DNA of 64,000 bases from Novosphingobium decolorationis (GTDB taxonomy: Bacteria > Pseudomonadota > Alphaproteobacteria > Sphingomonadales > Sphingomonadaceae), in contig NZ_CP054856.1 in assembly GCF_018417475.1 (NCBI RefSeq), forward strand, positions 4,309,001 to 4,373,000, given 5' to 3'. The translations under genes were made by a program, and so were the position numbers. Of the stretch, positions 53,028 through 63,610 are shown piece after piece (the stretch's first letter is position 1; the number at the start of each line of letters is the position of its first letter). Below the pieces are notes generated by a model. It had not been told where the DNA came from and made no database searches. It saw nothing but the letters and a program-made list of their open reading frames with translations.

Positions 53028-53714
53028 ATGCCCAAGCAGATTGCCCTTCCGCTGTCCGCCTCGAGCGACAGCCCGCCGCGTATCGTGGTGGGCGAGGCCA
53101 ACGCGGCCGCCATCGACGCGCTGACCGATCCGGGCCGCTGGCCCTTCCACACTGCGATTCTCTATGGCCCGCCACGTTCGGGCAAATCGCTGCTGGGCAA
53201 CTGGTTTGCCGATGGCGGGGGCGGCGTTGTGATCGACAATGCCGAGACAGTGGACGAGGACGTGCTGTTCCACGCCTGGAACCGCGCGCAGGAAACCGGC
53301 CAGGCGCTGCTCCTCATTACCAACCGCAAGCGTGCGCCCCAGAAGAAGGGGAAAGCCAAGGCTGCGGCCAAGCCCAGGGCGCCTGCAAGGTCCCGGGCAA
53401 AGAAGAACGACGGGCTGTGGCACGTGGGCCTGCCCGATCTCGCCTCGCGCCTGGGCGCGGCGCTCCAGCTGGAAATCGAGGAGCCGGACGACGAGATGCT
53501 CGCCGAGCTGATCGACGTTCACGCGCAGATGCGCCACCTCGTTCTCGACCCTTCGGCAAGTGCCTATCTTGTACCCAGGGCCGTGCGTAGCCATCTGGGG
53601 GCCGAACGTCTGGTCGCAGCCATCGACCGGCTCAGTCTCGAGCGCAAGCAACCGCCCACTCTGGCGATCTGGCGCGAGGCACTGGCCGAGTTCGGCAAGA
53701 GCGCTCAGACCTGA
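53028..53714 (+). CDS. hdaA: DnaA-related regulator Hda/HdaA with basic insertion
   Basis: A 228-aa DnaA paralogue (AAA+ without the DNA-binding domain IV) that with the sliding clamp promotes DnaA-ATP hydrolysis. N-terminal QIALPLS is a clamp-binding-like motif, P-loop GPPRSGKS near residues 47-54, IDNAE the Walker B position, and ITNR...LPDLASRLGAAL the sensor region. Between ITNR and LPDL an insertion rich in Lys/Ala/Arg (about 25 residues) replaces the usual few residues. Co-transcribed with the upstream exported-protein gene. Confidence 0.88.
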   Translation: MPKQIALPLSASSDSPPRIVVGEANAAAIDALTDPGRWPFHTAILYGPPRSGKSLLGNWFADGGGGVVIDNAETVDEDVLFHAWNRAQETGQALLLITNRKRAPQKKGKAKAAAKPRAPARSRAKKNDGLWHVGLPDLASRLGAALQLEIEEPDDEMLAELIDVHAQMRHLVLDPSASAYLVPRAVRSHLGAERLVAAIDRLSLERKQPPTLAIWREALAEFGKSAQT

Positions 53715-53787
53715 TCCTGAGACCCGCGTGCAGGGGCTTTCGTGGCCGGAACTTGCATCGCACACCGATTGATGGGAGATTCGGGCC

Positions 53788-54516
53788 ATGTTGGGAAAAC
53801 TCGTCCGTTACCTCGATTCCGTAGTCGCGCGCGATCCTGCGCCGCGGTCGCGTTGGGAAGTCCTGCTCTATCCGGGCGTCTGGGCGCTGTTCTTCCACAA
53901 GATCTCGCACCGGCTTTTCAACGCGCGGCTCTTTTTCCTCGCGCGCGCGGTGAACCACTTTTCGCGCTTCATGACCGCAATCGACATCCATCCGGGTGCG
54001 ACCATCGGCAAGAACTTCTTCATCGACCACGGCTTTACCGTGATCGGGGAGACCGCGCATATCGGCGACAACGTCACGATCTACCAGTGCGTGACGCTGG
54101 GCGGCTCGAACCCGACCAACGGTGTGGGGGGCAAGCGCCACCCGACCCTGGAAGACAATGTCATCGTCGGTTCGGGCGCGCAGATCATCGGGCCTGTCAC
54201 CATCGGCAAGCGCGCGCGCATCGGTGCGAGCGCGGTGGTGACCGAGAGCGTGCCCGAAGGCGCGACCATGATCGGCGTCAAGGCCCGCTCCACGCTGGTG
54301 ACGGCCGAGACGTATTCCAAGAAGTTCATGCCCTATGGCACGCCCTGCCGCGAGCCGTGTGAGCCGGCGCCCAACCAGCGCGTGGATGAACTGGAAGAGC
54401 AGATCGAGGCGCTGCGCAAGGAAGTGGCGATGATGACCCAGGCCCTGGGCGCGGCGCACGAAGCGCTCGAGCGTGCGGCCCAGACGCCCAGTGAACCGGC
54501 CTGCAAGGGAGTTTGA
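53788..54516 (+). CDS. cysE: Serine O-acetyltransferase
   Basis: A 242-aa enzyme making O-acetylserine for cysteine synthesis. The left-handed beta-helix core is clear: DIHPGATIGKNFFIDHGFTV, IGDNVTIYQCVTLGGSNPTN, HPTLEDNVIVGSGAQIIGPV and IGASAVVTESVPEGATMIG. It is of the shorter EpsC/CysE type and ends in a coiled coil (VDELEEQIEALRKEVAMM). The DUF2794 gene starts within its stop codon region. Confidence 0.94.
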   Translation: MLGKLVRYLDSVVARDPAPRSRWEVLLYPGVWALFFHKISHRLFNARLFFLARAVNHFSRFMTAIDIHPGATIGKNFFIDHGFTVIGETAHIGDNVTIYQCVTLGGSNPTNGVGGKRHPTLEDNVIVGSGAQIIGPVTIGKRARIGASAVVTESVPEGATMIGVKARSTLVTAETYSKKFMPYGTPCREPCEPAPNQRVDELEEQIEALRKEVAMMTQALGAAHEALERAAQTPSEPACKGV

Positions 54517-54893
54517 GCGCGCGCGTGTCGGGACCTGTTGGAAATTCGAACACTCCAGATGCCAGTATCGTCGCGTTCCCCGGGCGCAGGCCTCTCCAGA
54601 TCGCGTTCGACCGCTTCGAACTGCAGAAGATCCTGAACCTCTATGGCCGCATGGTCGCGGCCGGGTTCTGGCGTGACTACGCGATGAACTTCGAGAAGGA
54701 TGCGGCGCACTTCTCCGCGTTTCGCCGCGCGGCCGAACGGCCCCAGGCGCGGATCGAGAAGCGGCCTGCGCTGCGAGGCAAGCAGGGCATGTGGACGCTT
54801 TTTGGCGAATCGGGCCAGGTACTGAAGCGCGGGCACGAACTGTCCGGCGTCCTCAGCCCACTGGAACGCAAGCTGCTCAAGGTCGTCGACTAA
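54513..54893 (+). CDS. DUF2794 domain protein
   Basis: A 126-aa protein with the alphaproteobacterial DUF2794 core: IAFDRFELQKILNLYGRMVA, GFWRDYAMNFEKDAAHFSAF and RRAAERPQARIEKRPAL. Function unknown. The TTG at 54513 overlaps the cysE stop (TTTGA), with AAGGGAG just upstream; GTG 54525 is the alternative. Converges with the SDR gene, stops overlapping by a few bases. Confidence 0.85.
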   Translation: MSARVSGPVGNSNTPDASIVAFPGRRPLQIAFDRFELQKILNLYGRMVAAGFWRDYAMNFEKDAAHFSAFRRAAERPQARIEKRPALRGKQGMWTLFGESGQVLKRGHELSGVLSPLERKLLKVVD

Positions 54894-55792
54894 CCTTTAC
54901 GGCTGAGGCGTGAGAGCGCGCGGTGCGATTGCTCCATGCCGTTTTCCAGCACCCGCAGGCCCCGGTGCGTGTCGATCTCGTCCCAGGCCGCGGCGATGGC
55001 TTCGGGCGTGCAGTCCTCGGGTGACAGCAGCACGCCTTCGTTCATGGTCACATAGGCGCCCTGGAACACGCCGCCGCTCGCGCCGATGACCGCGTCGCTC
55101 GGGGCATCGCGCGAGACGAGGAAAAGGGCCGCCGGAACCACGGTCTCGGGGCTGAAGGCGTCATAAGCCTCATCCGGGAAGATATCGGCGGTCAGGCGGG
55201 TTCCGGCCGTGGGCGCAATCGAATTGACGCGGATGTCGTACTTGGCACCCTCAAGGCGCAAGGTGCGGGCAAGACCCAGCACACCGGCCTTGGCCGCGCC
55301 GTAGTTGGCCTGGCCGAAATTGCCGCCAAGGCCGGTCGAGGAGGTTGTCATCAGCACCCGGCCATAGGCCTGCTCGCGCATGGTCGCCCAGACCGCCTTG
55401 GTGGCATAGGCGCTGCCCAGCAGGTTCACGCGAACCACCGCCTCGAAGTCGGCCATGTCCATCTTGTGGAAGGTGCGGTCGCGCAAGGTGCCCGCATTGT
55501 TGATGAGGATATGGATCGCGCCCCAGGCTTCCTGCGCGCGTGCGGCCATGGCTTCCATCTGGGCAAAGTCGGAGACATCGCCCGAATCGGCCAGCGCCTC
55601 GCCGCCGCTCGCGCGGATCTCCTCGACCACGCGGGCCGCACTGTCCGAGCCGCCGCGACCATCGGGCGAGGAGCCGAGGTCGTTCACGAGCACCTTCGCG
55701 CCGCGCCGCGCCAGTTCCAGCGCGTAGGCGCGACCAAGGCCGGTTCCGGCGCCAGTGACGATGGCAACCTGGTCGGCAAAGGAAATGGGCAT
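54890..55792 (-). CDS. Short-chain dehydrogenase/reductase (3-hydroxyacyl-CoA dehydrogenase-like)
   Basis: A 300-aa [23 protein letters not shown] (cofactor site), NDLG and NNAGTLRD, catalytic serine in TTSSTG and Y-x-x-x-K in NYGAAKAG. The N-terminal [20 protein letters not shown] resembles the SDR part of type 2 peroxisomal multifunctional enzymes, suggesting a (3R)-hydroxyacyl-CoA or steroid substrate; not certain. ATG 55792 has TGGAGG at 9 nt. Divergent from purS. Confidence 0.88.
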   Translation of the reverse strand: MPISFADQVAIVTGAGTGLGRAYALELARRGAKVLVNDLGSSPDGRGGSDSAARVVEEIRASGGEALADSGDVSDFAQMEAMAARAQEAWGAIHILINNAGTLRDRTFHKMDMADFEAVVRVNLLGSAYATKAVWATMREQAYGRVLMTTSSTGLGGNFGQANYGAAKAGVLGLARTLRLEGAKYDIRVNSIAPTAGTRLTADIFPDEAYDAFSPETVVPAALFLVSRDAPSDAVIGASGGVFQGAYVTMNEGVLLSPEDCTPEAIAAAWDEIDTHRGLRVLENGMEQSHRALSRLSRKG

Positions 55793-55959
55793 CGCGAAGG
55801 CCTCCACAAGGGACCCGCATGGCACGGGCCCGGTCCGGATGGCACCAACCGCGCGCGCATTCAACGATCAAAAGCGCGCAAGCGCCCTTGCCCCGGGGGG
55901 CAAGCGAGGCCATAGGCCCATTTTACCGAATCTGCCGCATTCAGCGAAAGGCCCCCGTG

Positions 55960-56196
55960 ATGAAAGTCCGCGTCCACGTCAGCCTCAAGCCCGGTGTCCT
56001 CGATCCGCAGGGCCGCGCGATCCACCACTCGCTCGAAGGGCTCGGCTTCTCGGGCGTCAACGACGTGCGGGCCGGTCGCCTGATCGAGCTCGATGTCGAG
56101 GAGGGCGTCTCCGACGAAGCGCTCGACGACATGTGCAAGAAGCTCCTCGCCAACATGGTGATCGAGAACTACCGCATCGAGAAGGTGGCCGCCTGA
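55960..56196 (+). CDS. purS: Phosphoribosylformylglycinamidine synthase subunit PurS
   Basis: A 78-aa small subunit of the three-part FGAM synthase (PurS/PurQ/PurL): [40 protein letters not shown] and [11 protein letters not shown]. purQ follows with a one-base stop/start overlap (TGATG). Confidence 0.96.
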   Translation: MKVRVHVSLKPGVLDPQGRAIHHSLEGLGFSGVNDVRAGRLIELDVEEGVSDEALDDMCKKLLANMVIENYRIEKVAA

Positions 56197-56873
56197 TGGC
56201 GTTCCGCTCGGCCGTCATCACGTTCCCGGGCTCCAACTGCGACCGCGACATGGCGGTGGCTCTGGAGAAGGTCTCGGGAGAAGCGTGCACCCGCGTGTGG
56301 CACGGGGATTCCGATCTGCCGGAAGGGCTCGATTTCATCGCGCTTCCCGGTGGCTTCTCTTACGGCGATTACCTGCGCTGCGGCGCGATCGCCTCGCGTT
56401 CACCGATCATGCAGGCGGTCATTGCGGCTGCCGACAAGGGCGTGCCGGTGCTGGGCGTGTGCAACGGCTTCCAGGTGCTGACCGAAAGCGGTCTCCTGCC
56501 CGGCGCACTGCTGCGCAACTCGGTGATCCGCTTCGTGTGCCGTGACGTCACGCTCAAGGTCGAGAACGCGACCTCGCTGTTCACCTCGGGCTACAGCGCA
56601 GGCCAGGAGATCTCGATCCCTGTTGCGCACCATGACGGCAACTACTTCGCCGACGATGCAACCCTCGACCGTCTCGAGGGCGAGGGCCAGGTGGCCTTCC
56701 GCTACGCCGAGGACATCAACGGCTCGGCCCGCGCGATTGCGGGTGTCCTGAACGCCAAGGGCAACGTCCTTGGCATGATGCCGCACCCTGAGCGCGCGAT
56801 CGAGGATACCCACGGCGGCAGCGACGGTCGCGCGCTGTTCGAAAGCGCGATCAAGAGCCTCATCGGCGCCTGA
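56196..56873 (+). CDS. purQ: Phosphoribosylformylglycinamidine synthase subunit PurQ
   Basis: A 225-aa glutamine amidotransferase. [13 protein letters not shown] starts the fold, the catalytic cysteine is in GVCNGFQVL, and the His-Glu pair is in MMPHPERA. It feeds ammonia to PurL, which is not in the window. Coupled to purS and followed by a strong bidirectional terminator. Confidence 0.97.
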   Translation: MAFRSAVITFPGSNCDRDMAVALEKVSGEACTRVWHGDSDLPEGLDFIALPGGFSYGDYLRCGAIASRSPIMQAVIAAADKGVPVLGVCNGFQVLTESGLLPGALLRNSVIRFVCRDVTLKVENATSLFTSGYSAGQEISIPVAHHDGNYFADDATLDRLEGEGQVAFRYAEDINGSARAIAGVLNAKGNVLGMMPHPERAIEDTHGGSDGRALFESAIKSLIGA

Positions 56874-56893
56874 CCGCGATTTCTTCAACGACA

Positions 56894-56936
56894 CGAAAAG
56901 CCGCCCGGAAAGCTCTGCTTTCCGGGCGGCTTTTCG
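56894..56936. terminator. Bidirectional intrinsic terminator
   Basis: A perfect 20-bp inverted repeat (56894-56913 and 56917-56936) around loop TCT, with A- and T-runs at the outer ends, between convergent purQ and the GGDEF-EAL gene. Confidence 0.95.
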
Positions 56937-56958
56937 TTGTGGCCAGGGCCGCCCCTGG

Positions 56959-59331
56959 TCAGGCGACGCTCTGGCGTTCGAGGTAGTGGGGGTTCTGGAA
57001 GAGCGCGCGCGCATCCTCGGTGCTCATCGGGCGGCCGAAGAAGTAGCCCTGGATCTTGCGGCAGCCCAGCTCGCGGATCAGCTGCACCTCGTGCTCGGTC
57101 TCGGCACCTTCGGCGGTCGTCGACATGTCGAGGCTCTCGGCCATGGCAACCACGGCGCGGATGATGGCGATGCTCTCGGCGTTGCCGGTGGCCGCGCTCT
57201 GTACGAAGGAGCGGTCGACCTTGATCGTCGAGAAGCGCAGCTTGCGAAGGTATCCGAGCGAGGAATAGCCGGTCCCGAAGTCGTCGAGCGCGACCCCGCA
57301 GCCCAGCGCCATGATGCGTTCGAGGACGTGGTTTGCGGTCGTGCCGTCGCGAAGGAAGATGCTTTCGGTGACCTCGATCTCGAGCCGGTTCGGGGCGAGG
57401 CCGCTTTCGGCCAGCGCGTTGACCACGCTTGTCGCGAAGTTCGAATCGAGCAGCTGTTCGCCCGAGACATTGACGGCGACGCGTACGTTCTCGGGCCAGT
57501 TCACGGCCTGGCGACAGGCCTCGCGCAGCACCCATTCGCCGATGGGGACGATGAGGCGGGTGTCTTCGGCAAGCGGAATGAACTTGGCCGGGCTGACGAA
57601 ACCGTGTTCGCGGCTGTGCCAGCGCACGAGGGCCTCGAAGCTCACGACGCTTTCGTCGGTGGCGTCGACGACGGGCTGGAAGTTCAGCACGAATTCGTTG
57701 CGTTCAAGCGCATGACGCAAGGCGGATTCGAGCTTGCGGCGCTCCTCGGCATGGGCGTGGAGCGCGGGTTCGTAGCGGTGGTGCACGTTGCCGCCCAGGT
57801 CCTTGGCGCGGTAAAGTGCAAGGTCGGCGTTGCGCATCAGCGTCTCGACATCCGCGCCGTCCTGGGGGCCACAGGCCGATCCGATCGAGGCTCCGACGTA
57901 GAGGGTGTGGTTGTCGATCTCGTAGGGCTGGGCAAGCCGGTCGATCACGCGGCGCGCGAGGATGGAGACCCGGCCGGCATCGGACACATCGCGCATCACG
58001 ATGGCGAATTCGTCACCGCCCAGGCGTCCGCACATCTCGCTCTCACCCATCTGCTCGCGGATGCGATCCGAGACCCGGGCCAGGAGCTGGTCGCCCACGA
58101 GATGCCCCAGCGTATCGTTGACCGCCTTGAAGCGATCGAGGTCGATCATCAGGAAGGCACAGCGTGTACGCCACGTGGACGAGTAGGCGAGGGCCTCGTC
58201 CAGCGCTTCGGTCAGCATCATCCGGTTGGGGAGGCCGGTGAGGGCGTCGTAGCGGGCGAGGTAGGCAATCTTGTCCGAACTTTCGCGCGCTTCGGTCTCG
58301 TCCGAGCCGACGCCGCGAAATCCGGTGAAGATCCCATTCGAATCGAGCTTGGGCGTGCCGGACAGTTCCCACCAGCGCGGGCGGCCCTGGACGGTCACAC
58401 GGACAAGCAGGTTGGAGAAGCTTTCCCGGCGCTTGATCCGCTCGGCCAGTTCGCGAAGGCTGGGGTGAACCTCATCGTCCTGCCAGCTGGCACCTGCGAT
58501 CAGTTCGACGAAGGGCATGCCCTCGATCTCGCTGGCCTCGCGGCCGAGCGCGAAGGCGAAGCGCGGCGAGACCGCCCGGACCCGGCGCTTGGTGTCGGTC
58601 TGCCACAGCCAGTCGGCCTCGTTCTCCTCGTATTCGCGCAGGAGCATCGAGACCACTTCGTCCTTCTCGGAGATGCCAGCCTCGGCCACCTTGGCATTGA
58701 GATAGCGGGTCGCGCTCTCGATAGCGCCCCAGATCGTGATCGCCGCCATGGCAAGGCTGATGAGCGCCATCTCGAAGGAGCCGGTGATGAGAAAGAACAC
58801 CGCCGAGGAGCCGCCGATCAGAACGCCGAAAAAGAGCGCCGCCATCGGCACGGCCGGCATGAGCAGGGCCGAAGCGGTGAGCATGACGGCGAGGATCGCC
58901 CATATCTGGAAGCGCAGGGAGAGGTCGCCAAGGCCTCCGAACGTGGTCAGCGGCACGGTCCAGGCAAGCGCGTTTAGGCCCACGCCATGAAGCAGGCGGT
59001 TGATCTCACTGCGCGAAATGCCGCGCCGATCCGATCCGATGAGGCGCTTGAACATGGTGTAGCTATGCCACAGCGAGAATCCGGAGACGGCGAACCATCC
59101 TGCGAGGGGGAGGAGTGGGACCTTGCCGAAGCAGATCACAACGATGGCCAGCATTGCGGTGATCTGGGTGACGCGCCGGATCGTCGAGGCCTGCTGCAGC
59201 CCCTGGAACTGGAGGCCGCGCAGCCGCTCCCAGTCGCCCTCGTCGTCCTTGGGGTCGATCAGACCAAGGATGGCGAGGGTGGGCAGACGGCTGGGAAGGG
59301 CGCGGGTCTGATGGGAATTTTTCTTCGTCAC
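56959..59331 (-). CDS. Membrane GGDEF-EAL protein with PAS domain
   Basis: A 790-aa c-di-GMP enzyme. Order: short cytosolic lead, five or so membrane helices (about residues 55-200), PAS (RAVSPRFAFALGREASEIEG), GGDEF (ARYDALTGLPNRMML, intact GGDEF in GRLGGDEFAIV) and EAL (SFEALVRW, VNVSGEQLLD, DDFGTGYSSLGYL). Both catalytic motifs look intact; no RxxD inhibitory site lies before GGDEF. It may act as cyclase, phosphodiesterase or both. Start GTG 59331. The PilZ protein at 39.5 kb is a possible effector. Confidence 0.93.
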   Translation of the reverse strand: MTKKNSHQTRALPSRLPTLAILGLIDPKDDEGDWERLRGLQFQGLQQASTIRRVTQITAMLAIVVICFGKVPLLPLAGWFAVSGFSLWHSYTMFKRLIGSDRRGISRSEINRLLHGVGLNALAWTVPLTTFGGLGDLSLRFQIWAILAVMLTASALLMPAVPMAALFFGVLIGGSSAVFFLITGSFEMALISLAMAAITIWGAIESATRYLNAKVAEAGISEKDEVVSMLLREYEENEADWLWQTDTKRRVRAVSPRFAFALGREASEIEGMPFVELIAGASWQDDEVHPSLRELAERIKRRESFSNLLVRVTVQGRPRWWELSGTPKLDSNGIFTGFRGVGSDETEARESSDKIAYLARYDALTGLPNRMMLTEALDEALAYSSTWRTRCAFLMIDLDRFKAVNDTLGHLVGDQLLARVSDRIREQMGESEMCGRLGGDEFAIVMRDVSDAGRVSILARRVIDRLAQPYEIDNHTLYVGASIGSACGPQDGADVETLMRNADLALYRAKDLGGNVHHRYEPALHAHAEERRKLESALRHALERNEFVLNFQPVVDATDESVVSFEALVRWHSREHGFVSPAKFIPLAEDTRLIVPIGEWVLREACRQAVNWPENVRVAVNVSGEQLLDSNFATSVVNALAESGLAPNRLEIEVTESIFLRDGTTANHVLERIMALGCGVALDDFGTGYSSLGYLRKLRFSTIKVDRSFVQSAATGNAESIAIIRAVVAMAESLDMSTTAEGAETEHEVQLIRELGCRKIQGYFFGRPMSTEDARALFQNPHYLERQSVA

Positions 59332-59423
59332 GAAGGTGTCCCTAGGGACAACCGGTTAGCAGGCGGTAAAAGATTGCAAACCATTGCCTTGGGCAGATTG
59401 TCCGAGGTGCTTGCGGGACCTGG

Positions 59424-61247
<1,824 letters not shown>

Positions 61248-61337
61248 TGCGCGCCTGTCACCTCTTTGCCGGTCGTTGCCGGGGATCCGATCTGCCCAGC
61301 GTTAAAGCGCGTGGCCGCAGGCTTCCAGTCCAAAGAT

Positions 61338-61697
61338 TCAGGTGTCGTCGGGCCAGCGTCGATTGGTATGCACCCGCAGGCGCTCGGTATGGTTTTCTCG
61401 GCCACGAATTTCACGCAGGCGGACGGCTTCCTCGCGGCGACGTTCCGCGCTGCGCGCAAGCCTGCAGAGCAGGGCAAGGATGAGAAAGGCAGATCCGGCC
61501 AGCATGATGGCGTCGAAGACGCTGGCGAGTTCCTGGCTAGTGCACATCTTCAGCTTGGCTTGTGCATAGGAGGTGGACGCACTCGAGCACGGCTCGCCGT
61601 ATAGCCACGGGAGCGCGGCTCCAAGTGTCAGGCTTGCGCCAAAGCCCGACCAGGATGCTAGCCCGAGAATGTGGCCAAGGCCTTGTCTCCAAAACAT
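61338..61697 (-). CDS. Hypothetical membrane protein
   Basis: A 119-aa protein with two membrane helices (GHILGLASWSGFGASLTLGA; VFDAIMLAGSAFLILALLCR), a cysteine in the loop between them and a basic cytosolic tail. No family recognised. Start unsure: ATG 61772 would be coupled to the upstream stop (TGATG), but the stretch 61700-61760 is AT-rich with rare codons and looks like a promoter, so I chose ATG 61697. Confidence 0.5.
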   Translation of the reverse strand: MFWRQGLGHILGLASWSGFGASLTLGAALPWLYGEPCSSASTSYAQAKLKMCTSQELASVFDAIMLAGSAFLILALLCRLARSAERRREEAVRLREIRGRENHTERLRVHTNRRWPDDT

Positions 61698-61771
61698 CGC
61701 ACGCAGATGATTGGAAAATCTTAAATTGAAATTAAGAACTTGAAATGGATACATTTCAATCCGCTGGTGCA

Positions 61772-62602
61772 TCAGTCGCCGTCGATCAGGTCGCCGAGAC
61801 CGCCCAGCAGGGAACCTTCGCCCCGGTTCTGGCCGCCGCGTGAACCCGCGGCCGCCAGCATGCGCCCGGCGAGGCGCGAGAAGGGCAGCGACTGGATCCA
61901 GACTTTGCCGGGCCCGCGCAGGCGGGCGAAGAAGATGCCTTCGCCGCCAAAGAACATGGACTTGACCGAACCGGCGCGCACAAGGTCGAAATCGACGCTC
62001 TGGGTGAAGGCGGCGATACAACCGGTATCGATGTGCAGTTCCTCGCCGGGGTGAAGCTCGCGCTCGACCACGGTGCCCCCCATCTGGACAAAGACCCAGC
62101 CATCGCCGTCGAGGCGCTGCATGATGAAGCCTTCGCCGCCGAACAGGCCGGTCATGATCTTGCGCTGGAAATGAATGCCGATCTCGACCCCGCGGGCCGC
62201 ACAGAGGAAGGCGTCTTTCTGGCAGATCAGGCGCCCGCCCACTTCGTCGAGCTTGATCGGGAGGATGGCGCCCGGGACCGGGGCGGCAAAGGCCACGCGG
62301 GCCTTGCCTCGCCCGTGGTGGGTAAAGACGGTCGTGAAAAGGCTTTCGCCGGTGACGAGGCGTTTGCCTGCGCCCAGCAGCTTGTCCATGAAGCCGCTGC
62401 CTTGGCCGCCCGAGCCGTCGCCGAAGACGGTCGACATCTCGATCGGGGCGTCCTTCCAGACCATCGCGCCCGCTTCCGCGACGGCGCTTTCCCCGGGGTC
62501 GAGTTCAATCTCGACAAACTGGAGTTCCTGGCCCTTGATCTCGAAGTCGATGTCGTCCGACACGGTGGACGAGCGGGTGTGGCTCCAGGGGCTGTTGGCC
62601 AT
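61772..62602 (-). CDS. AIM24 / TIGR00266 family protein
   Basis: A 276-aa beta-rich protein: FEIKGQELQFVEIELDPGESAVAEAGAMVW, ILPIKLDEVGGRLICQKDAFLCA, GGTVVERELHPGEELHIDTG and VKSMFFGGEGIFFARLRGPG. The family is widespread and related to mitochondrial AIM24; function unknown. A C-terminal glycine-rich tail (GEGSLLGGLGDLIDGD) is typical. ATG 62602. Confidence 0.9.
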   Translation of the reverse strand: MANSPWSHTRSSTVSDDIDFEIKGQELQFVEIELDPGESAVAEAGAMVWKDAPIEMSTVFGDGSGGQGSGFMDKLLGAGKRLVTGESLFTTVFTHHGRGKARVAFAAPVPGAILPIKLDEVGGRLICQKDAFLCAARGVEIGIHFQRKIMTGLFGGEGFIMQRLDGDGWVFVQMGGTVVERELHPGEELHIDTGCIAAFTQSVDFDLVRAGSVKSMFFGGEGIFFARLRGPGKVWIQSLPFSRLAGRMLAAAGSRGGQNRGEGSLLGGLGDLIDGD

Positions 62603-62794
62603 GTGAAACTCCAGATTTAAGTGGTGGCAAACCGGCGACTTGCGTGTGCCTAAGATGTGAGTTTCGACTGCTCTCTTGTCAAACCGCGTTCATCGGATAT
62701 TCTGGCCACTTAAACGAACGGTTCCTTACTCGAAAAATACAGGCGCACGAAAAGAGCGCCGGGAAGGGACTGTTCCGGGAGAAGGATTGCCGCC

Positions 62795-63574
62795 TTGCAC
62801 GCCACGAATCCGTTTTCAGGCCGTTTGTCCGCCAATGCGACCCGCCGTCGTATCGCCGCAGCAGGGTTCGCCCTGGCTCTTGGCGTTGCGGGCCTGTCAT
62901 CCAGCGCCGGGGCCGAGGAAGCGGGTTTCGTGGAAGGGCTGCACAGGTCCGGACCGACGGCGCTCGTGGTGGCACCGCTGGCCGCGCCCGACCTCAAGAC
63001 CGACCTCAAGAAGGGCTTTGCCATGCTGCGCAAGGGCGAGGATGAGAAGGCGGTATCCTATTTCGACCGGGTGATCGCGGCCGCCGACAGTTGGCTGGCG
63101 GGTGATTCGCGTCCGCGCTTGTGCATCGATGCGAAAGTCTCGTCCACGCCCTCTGCGGGCCACGCGCCGATCGACGATGCGCTGTGCGATGCGCACTTCG
63201 GGCGCGGCTATGCGCTGATCGACATGGGCCGCGGCGATCTGGCCGAAGCGGACCTGCGCGCGGCAACCCGGATGGCTCCGGAAAATGCGCATTTTGCCAA
63301 CGAGTACGCCGAACTCTTCAAGTCGCGTCGCGAATGGCAGACCGCGTTCGTCGAATTCGAGCGCGCCTGGGAAATGGCTGACAAGGCCATGGGAGGTCCC
63401 GATGCGGATCTTGCCGCGCGGGCCTTGCGCGGCATGGGCTATGCCAAGGAAAAGCTGGGAGACCTGAATGAGGCGCACGCCCTCATCTCGCGGTCGCTCG
63501 AGTTCGAGCCCGACAGCGAGGCCGGGAAGGTCCAGCTTGCCCATGTGGAGCGGATGCGCACGATCGGCTCGTGA
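62795..63574 (+). CDS. Exported TPR-repeat protein
   Basis: A 259-aa protein. Signal peptide ending SSSAGA, then about four TPR-like units (LKKGFAMLRKGEDEKAVSYF, AHFGRGYALIDMGRGDLAEA, NEYAELFKSRREWQTAFVEF, LRGMGYAKEKLGDLNEAHAL). Two cysteines in the first third may pair. The start is TTG 62795 with GAGAAGGA about 9 nt upstream; no better start is in frame. Likely a periplasmic scaffold; partner unknown. Confidence 0.78.
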   Translation: MHATNPFSGRLSANATRRRIAAAGFALALGVAGLSSSAGAEEAGFVEGLHRSGPTALVVAPLAAPDLKTDLKKGFAMLRKGEDEKAVSYFDRVIAAADSWLAGDSRPRLCIDAKVSSTPSAGHAPIDDALCDAHFGRGYALIDMGRGDLAEADLRAATRMAPENAHFANEYAELFKSRREWQTAFVEFERAWEMADKAMGGPDADLAARALRGMGYAKEKLGDLNEAHALISRSLEFEPDSEAGKVQLAHVERMRTIGS

Positions 63575-63610
63575 GCCTCTAGAGACCCTCGAACCCAGGA
63601 GGAGGGCGGA

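Noticed and set aside
55960..56873. Missing purL as evidence of a defective purine pathway
   Set aside because: purL is often encoded elsewhere on the chromosome; its absence from a 64-kb window means nothing.
61248..61337. glmS ribozyme upstream of glmS
   Set aside because: The sequence before ATG 61247 has no recognisable ribozyme core; the element is typical of Firmicutes.
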